Assembly (NCBI GenBank): GCA_002713455.1
Contig: PASX01000012.1
Coordinates: 10,915 to 16,101, forward strand
Length of the DNA stretch: 5,187 bases
DNA from: Fidelibacterota bacterium
GTDB lineage: Bacteria; Fidelibacterota; Marinisomatia; Marinisomatales; TCS55
Reading direction: 5' to 3'
Below are positions 1 through 5,187 of the stretch, piece by piece. Positions within the stretch are counted from its first letter, which is position 1, and every line of letters begins with the position of its first letter. A model generated the notes under the pieces. That model worked only from the letters and a program-made list of their open reading frames with translations, had not been told where the DNA came from and ran no database searches. The position numbers and the translations under genes were made by a program.

Positions 1-1036
1 ATCCCTCATCTCTTAATAATTCTTTTCTAAAACTAGTCGCATTAACTCTTAGATTAGAATTAAGAATAAACTCTTTAGATAAACCTGAGTAATAAGCAAT
101 CCCATCTGCAATTTTATCTTTTTCTATTTCAGAAATCCTTGAGCCTTTAATCAAGGCTGGGCCAAGTGTATTAATACTGAATTCTTTTGACTCATCATAG
201 AAAGATTGCAACGATTGATTCGTTTTAATTTTTCCATGATAATATGCTGTTGCAGCATATGTAGGAAGGTATCCAATGTAAGGTGAATTGTTTCCAGGGG
301 TAAACCGAATATGTTGAAGATCTGTTGCGGGAGAAACTAAAATTATTCCATTTATCTCAATATTAGTTAGGCTTCCATTTCGCAATTCTTTCAGCATTTG
401 AGGCCCTCTTATACCACCATAACTTTCACCTAAAATATACTTAGGCGAATTCCATCGATTATTATCTTGTAACCATCTACGTACAAATTGTGAAACGCTT
501 TCTGCATCTTGCTTTACTCCCCAAAATTCTTTGTTTTCATGATCTCCCATTGCAAGGCTATATCCTGTCCCAATAGGGTCAATACAAACAAGATCTGCAA
601 CATCTAGTGGTGATAGTGAATTATCTACTAACTTATAAGGTGGAGAACCATCATCAGTCGCATCTGAAGGGACTTTCACAACTTTCGGACCCATTACTCC
701 TATATGTAACCATAGTGAAGCTGAGCCTGGGCCACCATTAAAAATAAAGATTACAGGTCTACTTGGATCATTTTTTAAAGAACGATATTCTGTGACAAAA
801 ATAGATGCCATTGGTTTATTATAATTGTTTTTTTCATATAGAATTGTTTCATAATGAGAAGCCAAATAACTCATTCTTTTTCCATTAAACGTACCTTTCA
901 TCTCTTTACTAAATCGTACCGGTTTCCTTTTATCAACAATTTTTTTTTCTTCCTCAATAATTATTTCTTTTTCACCCTGTGAAAAAATTGACGAAATAAG
1001 TATCAATATTGTTAGTGCCTTATATGTTATTCTCAT
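1..1036 (-). CDS. Exported serine carboxypeptidase-like protein (peptidase family S10), C-terminus beyond the window
   Basis: My translation gives 345 whole codons with no stop, running off the left edge. Residues 1-20 form a signal peptide (Arg2, Lys6, hydrophobic core LTILILISSIF, then SQ), so the enzyme should act in the periplasm or outside the cell. An acidic/lysine-rich linker follows (about 22-38). The alpha/beta-hydrolase core shows S10 hallmarks: NGGPGS at 100-105, which shapes the oxyanion hole; DPIGTGYS at 153-160; and the nucleophile motif GESYGG at 203-208 with Ser205 as catalytic serine. The Asp and His of the triad lie in the missing C-terminal part, so activity cannot be confirmed here. 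S10 enzymes remove C-terminal amino acids from peptides, and family members are usually 450-500 residues, so about a quarter to a third is missing. The start at 1036 is supported by a strong AGGAGG just upstream and by the signal peptide beginning there. The gene diverges from the propeller gene. Family confidence is high; the substrate is unknown. Confidence 0.93.
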   Translation of the reverse strand, partial: MRITYKALTILILISSIFSQGEKEIIIEEEKKIVDKRKPVRFSKEMKGTFNGKRMSYLASHYETILYEKNNYNKPMASIFVTEYRSLKNDPSRPVIFIFNGGPGSASLWLHIGVMGPKVVKVPSDATDDGSPPYKLVDNSLSPLDVADLVCIDPIGTGYSLAMGDHENKEFWGVKQDAESVSQFVRRWLQDNNRWNSPKYILGESYGGIRGPQMLKELRNGSLTNIEINGIILVSPATDLQHIRFTPGNNSPYIGYLPTYAATAYYHGKIKTNQSLQSFYDESKEFSINTLGPALIKGSRISEIEKDKIADGIAYYSGLSKEFILNSNLRVNATSFRKELLRDEG

Positions 1037-1040
1037 TATT

Positions 1041-1046
1041 CCTCCT
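1041..1046 (-). promoter_or_regulatory. Ribosome binding site of the S10 peptidase gene
   Basis: On the minus strand a perfect AGGAGG lies four bases before the ATG at 1036-1034. It fixes the start codon. The spacing is short but workable. It is the only full Shine-Dalgarno sequence in the window. Confidence 0.7.
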
Positions 1047-1057
1047 CATTTTCCCCC

Positions 1058-1090
1058 GAATTAAATAGAATTAAATGGATTTTTACCATT
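1058..1090. repeat. Tandem GAATTAAAT direct repeat followed by a small inverted repeat
   Basis: GAATTAAAT occurs at 1058-1066 and again at 1068-1076, a 10-base period of about one helical turn. Just after it, AATGG (1074-1078) pairs with CCATT (1086-1090) around a 7-base loop. Both would lie in the 5' leader of the S10 gene if its promoter is at 1103-1133. They could be regulator half-sites, a weak leader hairpin, or chance. Confidence 0.25.
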
Positions 1091-1102
1091 AATAAATACT
1101 CA

Positions 1103-1133
1103 ATTATATTAACTTGAAAATTGTAGTATTCAA
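1103..1133 (-). promoter_or_regulatory. Candidate promoter for the S10 peptidase gene
   Basis: Read on the minus strand, a perfect TATAAT (1108-1103) is preceded by TTGAAT (1133-1128) with a 19-base spacer, longer than the ideal 17. This would give a 5' leader of about 60 bases. The region is very AT-rich, so chance matches are likely, and FCB-group sigma factors often use a different consensus. It is a weak call that rests mainly on position. Confidence 0.3.
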
Positions 1134-1138
1134 CAATT
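1114..1138. repeat. Two overlapping inverted repeats in the divergent promoter region
   Basis: AATTGT (1119-1124) pairs with ACAATT (1133-1138) across an 8-base spacer. Interleaved with it, TTGAA (1114-1118) pairs with TTCAA (1129-1133) across 10 bases. Their placement between or over both candidate promoters would suit an operator for a dimeric regulator. Short palindromes are common in AT-rich DNA, so function is a guess. Confidence 0.3.
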
Positions 1139-1143
1139 ACATT
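1114..1143 (+). promoter_or_regulatory. Candidate promoter for the propeller-amidohydrolase pair
   Basis: TTGAAA (1114-1119) and TACATT (1138-1143) are separated by 18 bases, a fair -35/-10 match. Transcription would begin near 1150, leaving a leader of only about 20 bases before the ATG at 1172. It overlaps the candidate promoter for the divergent S10 gene, so the two would compete or be co-regulated. The composition is too AT-rich for confidence. Confidence 0.25.
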
Positions 1144-1171
1144 TTTATGCAATAAAACAACTATTAGTTGA

Positions 1172-3790
1172 ATGAAAAATAGTATAAAAATCACGTTAAT
1201 GGTAATTGCATTTTACAATGCAAATATTTTCTGTCAATCAAATTACAGTTCAGAATTATTCAATATTTTTGAATATAGAAACTTTTCTCCTCATCGCGTT
1301 GGATCTTGGATTAGTGATATAGCTGTTCCAGAAACAAATAATCCTGAATATAAATACACCTTTTATGTTTCAGGAAGACATGGCGGAGTATTTAAAACAA
1401 TTAATAATGGGACAACATTCCAACAAATCTTTGATGACTACGGCACATCATCTATTGGTGCTATTGAAATTCCAAATTCTAACCCTAATACAATTTGGGT
1501 TGGCACTGGAGAAGCATCTAACGCTAGGTCAACTCATTCTGGGAATGGTATATATAAATCTATTGATGGAGGTGAAACATTTAAATTTATGGGACTAGCT
1601 GACTCTCATCATATCCCTAAAATTATAATCCATCCAAAAAACGAAAATATAATTTATGTAGCAGTCATGGGTCATCTGTTTAGCAAAAATAAAATGCGTG
1701 GAGTTTTTAAAACAATAGATGGAGGGAAATCTTGGCAAAAAATTCTCTACATAAATCAACAAACTGGGGTTATTGACATTGCTATAAACAGAGATAATCC
1801 AAATATACTTTACGCAGCAACTTATGATAAAATCCGATATCCATGGCATTTGGAAGCAGGTGGAACAAATAGCGGAATATATAAAACTATAGATGGAGGT
1901 AATAGTTGGGATAGATTATCAGGGGGTTTCCCTAATGGTAATATTGGAAGAATTGGATTAGATATTTATAGAAAAAATCCAAATATTCTTTATGCAGTTG
2001 TTGAAAATTTAAACCCAAAAGAAAATGATCCTGAAGATTTAAAATATGGAGAGGTCTATTTTACTAATAATGCAGGAAAATCGTGGGTTAAAACCAATCA
2101 TGACACTGTAGATGTAAGTGGGAAAGCTGCTTATTCTTTCAATCAAATAATGATCGACCAAAATAATTACCAAAATATTTATATTAATAGTATCTCAATG
2201 ATTTCATCAAATGATGGAGGGAAATCTTGGAATGATGTAAAGTGGCCACCAAAGCATTTATTTACTGGAATGTTTGGAGATATTAGAACAATGTGGATTA
2301 ACCCTAGTGATTCTAGACACCTAATTATTGGGAGTGATGGGGGTATATATGTTACTTATGATGGTGGTAAAAATATGAGTCATCTATATCATATTCCTCT
2401 TGGTGAAGCATATGACATTGAAGTAGATGATTCATCACCTTATAATATATATGTAGGACTTCAAGATCATGAAGGATGGAAAGCTCCATCAAACAGTTAT
2501 AATGGTATGATTGGTACACCACATTGGAATATTGTTGGAATGTGGGATGGAATGTATCATAAAGTTGATCATAAAAATAATAGATGGCTTTATTTCACTA
2601 CTCAATTCGGTTCTCATCATAGAGTTGATCAATTAAATGGAACACGACAAAAAATTGAACCAAAACCTAATAATGGATTGAAGTACCGTTATACATGGAA
2701 TACGCCGATAGAAATTTCACCACACAATTCAAAGATAATTTATACTGGAGGACAATATTTGTTAAGGTCAAAAGATAGAGGAAATAGCTGGGAAGCAATA
2801 AGCGATGATCTAACTTCTAATGATTCAATAAAGATTGCTGGTAAAGGACATATTATGTACTGTACAATTACTTCAATATCCGAATCTCCAATAAAACAAG
2901 GATTAATCTGGGTAGGTACAGACGATGGAAAAGTTCATTTAACAAAAAATGCTGGTAGATCATGGTTCGAATCAACAAATGCATTAGTCAATGCTGGTGC
3001 ACCAGAGAATTATTGGATTAGCAGAGTTACAACCTCAAGCCACAATCCTGCTGTAGCCTTTGTTTCAATCACAGGTTTTTATCATGATGACTTTAAACCC
3101 TATGTATATATGAGCACCGATTATGGTAGATCATGGAAATCAATATCTTCTAACTTACCTCAAGAACCAGTAAATATTGTTTTACAAGATGAGGATAATA
3201 AAAATTTGTTGTGGTTAGCAACTGATGGAGGCGTTTATCTAAGTATAAACTCAGGAATAAAATGGATTAACTTTAATCAAAATATTCCTTCTGTACCTAT
3301 CAAAGATATTGAAATTCAAGAAAGAGAAGATGATTTAGTGTTAGGTACTTATGGACGTGGTGTTTATATCACTGATATTGCTCCTATTAAACAAATATCA
3401 AATAAAATATTAAATAGTGAAATCCATTTATTCGATATTGAACCCCAGCCCAAAAAAAATTATTCTGATCAAAAAAACTGGGGCAATTTTAGATTAATGG
3501 GTGATTCACATATCTATACTCCAAATGAACCAAATGGGTTGATGATCTATTATTATTTAAAGAACGATTCAAAGTCTACAAGTAAAATAGTTGTTAGCGA
3601 TAATAAGAATTCAAATATAACTGAAATTTCTGGCTCATCTTCAAAAGGTATCAATAGAGTAGTTTGGAATACAAAAGATGTAAAACCTGGGCAATATTAT
3701 ATCACTCTTATGATTGGAAAAAATAAAATAACAAAAAGAGGAATAGTTGAGCCTGCTTATAAATGGCCAGTAGGAAATAATTATAATTAG
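1172..3790 (+). CDS. Exported Asp-box (BNR) beta-propeller protein, VPS10/sortilin-like, often labelled glycosyl hydrolase
   Basis: This is a complete 872-residue protein. Residues 1-22 are a signal peptide (Lys2, Lys6, hydrophobic core, ending IFCQ), so it is exported. The rest is mostly beta-propeller. Eleven Asp-box motifs of the S/T-x-D/N-x-G-x-x-W/F type begin at residues 76, 130, 181, 239, 298, 346, 395, 533, 591, 648 and 691. Blades also repeat NPNILYA (209-215 and 269-275) and DGG turns (388-391, 684-687). The block ends with GTYGRGVYITD (725-735). A last domain (about 765-860) contains GINRVVWNT and GQYYITLMIG and resembles the Ig-like tail of such exported proteins. Asp-box propellers occur in sortilins, sialidases and GH74 xyloglucanases, but I see no catalytic signature, so binding or scaffolding is as likely as hydrolysis. 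An in-frame TGA (1169-1171) abuts the ATG, and the next Met (residue 10) would spoil the signal peptide, so the start is secure. It leads a probable operon with the amidohydrolase. Fold confidence is high; role unknown. Confidence 0.92.
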   Translation: MKNSIKITLMVIAFYNANIFCQSNYSSELFNIFEYRNFSPHRVGSWISDIAVPETNNPEYKYTFYVSGRHGGVFKTINNGTTFQQIFDDYGTSSIGAIEIPNSNPNTIWVGTGEASNARSTHSGNGIYKSIDGGETFKFMGLADSHHIPKIIIHPKNENIIYVAVMGHLFSKNKMRGVFKTIDGGKSWQKILYINQQTGVIDIAINRDNPNILYAATYDKIRYPWHLEAGGTNSGIYKTIDGGNSWDRLSGGFPNGNIGRIGLDIYRKNPNILYAVVENLNPKENDPEDLKYGEVYFTNNAGKSWVKTNHDTVDVSGKAAYSFNQIMIDQNNYQNIYINSISMISSNDGGKSWNDVKWPPKHLFTGMFGDIRTMWINPSDSRHLIIGSDGGIYVTYDGGKNMSHLYHIPLGEAYDIEVDDSSPYNIYVGLQDHEGWKAPSNSYNGMIGTPHWNIVGMWDGMYHKVDHKNNRWLYFTTQFGSHHRVDQLNGTRQKIEPKPNNGLKYRYTWNTPIEISPHNSKIIYTGGQYLLRSKDRGNSWEAISDDLTSNDSIKIAGKGHIMYCTITSISESPIKQGLIWVGTDDGKVHLTKNAGRSWFESTNALVNAGAPENYWISRVTTSSHNPAVAFVSITGFYHDDFKPYVYMSTDYGRSWKSISSNLPQEPVNIVLQDEDNKNLLWLATDGGVYLSINSGIKWINFNQNIPSVPIKDIEIQEREDDLVLGTYGRGVYITDIAPIKQISNKILNSEIHLFDIEPQPKKNYSDQKNWGNFRLMGDSHIYTPNEPNGLMIYYYLKNDSKSTSKIVVSDNKNSNITEISGSSSKGINRVVWNTKDVKPGQYYITLMIGKNKITKRGIVEPAYKWPVGNNYN
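1718..2230 (+). repeat. Pair of identical 18-base repeats inside the propeller gene
   Basis: The 18-base string gatggagggaaatcttgg occurs at 1718-1735 and again at 2213-2230, in the same reading frame. Both copies encode DGGKSW, at residues 183-188 and 348-353. They mark two Asp-box turns. Looser relatives appear at other boxes, for example near 1892. The coordinates span both copies. Confidence 0.75.
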
Positions 3791-3806
3791 AAAATAAATT
3801 ACTAAT

Positions 3807-3811
3807 AAAGG
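3807..3811 (+). promoter_or_regulatory. Ribosome binding site of the amidohydrolase gene
   Basis: AAAGG lies in the 27-base gap after the propeller stop codon, six bases before the ATG at 3818. It is a modest Shine-Dalgarno match that supports this start and translation from a shared transcript. Confidence 0.5.
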
Positions 3812-3817
3812 TAAATA

Positions 3818-5187
3818 ATGAGTAAAAATATATTTAAAGAAAAAAATTTTATAATAAGTATTATGCTTATTTCAGTATTACACAGTACTGGAAATACGCA
3901 AGACTCACATAGAAAAGGTCCTTATAATAGACTTGTTATAACAAATGCAATGGTAATTCCTGGGCATGGTGGTCCAGCATATGGACCCGCAGATATAATT
4001 ATTGAAAATGATCGAATTGTACAAATTATTTCCTATAATGGTTTAACAGGTAGAGGTAGTAAAGATAAAATTCCTCAGGGTGATCGAATAATTGATGCTA
4101 CCGGGATGTATGTTATGCCTGGTTTAATTGATTTACATACACATATTCGCTCACCTGAGCTTCCTCTTGAATATATTTATAATATGAAACTTGCACATGG
4201 AGTAACTACTATGGTTAATGGTGCTGGTCGAGGCTGGTCAGAGGCACTAAAACAACAAAAATTATCAAATGAAAATAAAATAAATGCACCGAGAATGTTT
4301 CCAATACAAGATTGGGGTCCCTCGAGATCACGTGATCCTGGAAAAATGCCAAATTCTGACAAAATGAAAAAATGGCATGATACGAACCCACAGAATGTTT
4401 CAAGATTAGCCAAAAAACTTATTAATGAAGGAGCACATGTTATTCGAATAGGCTCTTTAGCTTGGAATGCCGAATTGTTCGGTACTGTTGCTAAGGCTGT
4501 TTATGAAGCCGGAGGGATAACAACAGTACATTTACCACCATCAGATATTTCAGTTGTTAATGCTGTTAAAGCCGCAGAGCTTGGTGTAACTATGATAGAG
4601 CATCATTACGGGTATCCTGAGTCAGCTTTAGGTGGTCGTGTACATCCATTCCCTCCAAATTATAATTATATGGATGAGGCTGATCGCTTCAGGCATGCAG
4701 GAGAAATCTGGCAAAAAGCTCCAGAAAAAATACTTTTTGGCGAAGTTGTTGATCGCCTAGTAAAATCAGGAGTTTCGATGATTCCAACCATGAGCGCATA
4801 CGAAGCAAACCGAGATTTAAATCGTGCAATGGGTCTACCTTGGCATAAAAATTTTACACATGCTCAGCTAATTGAATGGTATTTCCCAAACCCAGAATAT
4901 CATGGATCCTATCATTGGAATTGGACTTCTAAAGATGAACAAAGATGGTCGAATACATTTCGTAAGTGGCAGAAATTAATCTATGAATTTAATAAACGCG
5001 GTGGTCATCTTTCATATGCAGTAGATGATCCCTACATTTGGAATACTTCAGGAATTGGGAATGTAAGAGAATTGCAGCTTATGCATGAAGCTGGATTGCA
5101 TCCGCTTGAAGTTATTAGGTCTGCTACGCGTAACAGTGCAATAACTCTTAGAAAGCCTGAATTAGGATTAATTCAAACTGGATTCAT
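3818..5187 (+). CDS. Exported metal-dependent amidohydrolase (imidazolonepropionase/prolidase-like), C-terminus beyond the window
   Basis: My translation gives 456 whole codons with no stop before the right edge. Residues 1 to about 28 look like a signal peptide (several Lys, core FIISIMLISVL, cleavage perhaps after NTQ). A beta-sandwich strand region follows (38-70: RLVITNAMVIPG, ADIIIENDRIVQI). Then comes PGLIDLHTH (101-109) with metal ligands His107 and His109. Further ligands are His238 (TTVHLPP), His262 or His263 (IEHHYG) and probably Asp403 (AVDDP). The expected bridging carboxylated Lys is Arg210 (GAHVIRIG). A tryptophan-rich insert lies at 342-384. The stretch 414-456 (NVRELQLMHEAGLHP through SATRN to LGLIQTG) is the usual amidohydrolase C-terminal pattern, so perhaps only some tens of residues are missing. 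Relatives hydrolyse cyclic amides, dipeptides or similar C-N bonds; the substrate here is unknown. The gene starts 27 bases after the propeller gene on the same strand, with no terminator between them. Confidence 0.92.
   Translation, partial: MSKNIFKEKNFIISIMLISVLHSTGNTQDSHRKGPYNRLVITNAMVIPGHGGPAYGPADIIIENDRIVQIISYNGLTGRGSKDKIPQGDRIIDATGMYVMPGLIDLHTHIRSPELPLEYIYNMKLAHGVTTMVNGAGRGWSEALKQQKLSNENKINAPRMFPIQDWGPSRSRDPGKMPNSDKMKKWHDTNPQNVSRLAKKLINEGAHVIRIGSLAWNAELFGTVAKAVYEAGGITTVHLPPSDISVVNAVKAAELGVTMIEHHYGYPESALGGRVHPFPPNYNYMDEADRFRHAGEIWQKAPEKILFGEVVDRLVKSGVSMIPTMSAYEANRDLNRAMGLPWHKNFTHAQLIEWYFPNPEYHGSYHWNWTSKDEQRWSNTFRKWQKLIYEFNKRGGHLSYAVDDPYIWNTSGIGNVRELQLMHEAGLHPLEVIRSATRNSAITLRKPELGLIQTGF

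Noticed and set aside
1147..1155. Two-codon mini-ORF (ATG CAA TAA) upstream of the propeller gene
   Set aside because: Too short and without a ribosome binding site. Such strings occur by chance in AT-rich leaders, and there is no sign of attenuation.
1172..1240. Lipoprotein signal at Cys21 of the propeller protein
   Set aside because: The residues before Cys21 are NIF. A lipobox needs a small residue (Gly, Ala or Ser) directly before the Cys, so an ordinary signal peptide fits better.
1365..1598. Plus-strand open frame of 77 codons inside the propeller gene
   Set aside because: It is a shadow in another frame of a gene whose own frame gives clear Asp-box motifs. It has no recognisable domain or ribosome binding site.
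1595..1849. Minus-strand open frame of 84 codons opposite the propeller gene
   Set aside because: Antisense shadow with no motif and no start signal. The plus-strand frame is continuous and family-like throughout.
1172..3790. Firm naming as a sialidase or GH74 glycosidase
   Set aside because: Asp-boxes mark the propeller fold, not an activity. I could not see the sialidase arginine triad with FRIP motif, nor confirm GH74 catalytic aspartates.
3791..3817. Terminator between the propeller and amidohydrolase genes
   Set aside because: The 27-base gap has no GC-rich stem or T-run. Read-through into the amidohydrolase gene is the simpler reading.
4177..4413. Two overlapping minus-strand open frames opposite the amidohydrolase gene
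   Set aside because: The plus-strand frame carries the amidohydrolase motifs without a break. The antisense frames are cysteine/phenylalanine-rich by-products of the AT-rich sense codons.

Overview
This is an AT-rich window (roughly one third GC by eye) from a bacterium. It is almost fully coding and holds three genes, each of which starts with a signal peptide. The nearest look-alikes I can recall are exported beta-propellers, amidohydrolases and serine carboxypeptidases of marine FCB-group bacteria (Marinimicrobia/SAR406, Bacteroidota, Gemmatimonadota). That placement is inference from protein style and base composition. No rRNA or other phylogenetic marker is present.

Layout. Bases 1-1036 (minus strand) hold the first 345 codons of an exported serine carboxypeptidase-like protein (peptidase family S10), cut by the left edge. 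Bases 1037-1171 are a divergent intergenic region with candidate back-to-back promoters and small overlapping inverted repeats. Bases 1172-3790 (plus strand) encode a complete 872-residue exported beta-propeller with eleven Asp-box (BNR) motifs, of the VPS10/sortilin-like or GH74-like 'glycosyl hydrolase' type. After a 27-base gap, bases 3818-5187 (plus strand) encode an exported metal-dependent amidohydrolase, cut by the right edge after 456 codons.

The propeller and amidohydrolase genes are very probably co-transcribed, and the S10 gene diverges from them across a shared promoter region. Together they look like a secreted peptide- or amide-processing set: S10 enzymes trim C-terminal residues, amidohydrolases of this type include dipeptidases and cyclic amide hydrolases, and the propeller has no visible enzyme signature and may bind or scaffold. 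The functional link is inference. The most notable single observation is that the amidohydrolase has Arg210 where metal-bridging family members normally have a carboxylated Lys. There is no mobile element, CRISPR array, RNA gene or confident terminator.
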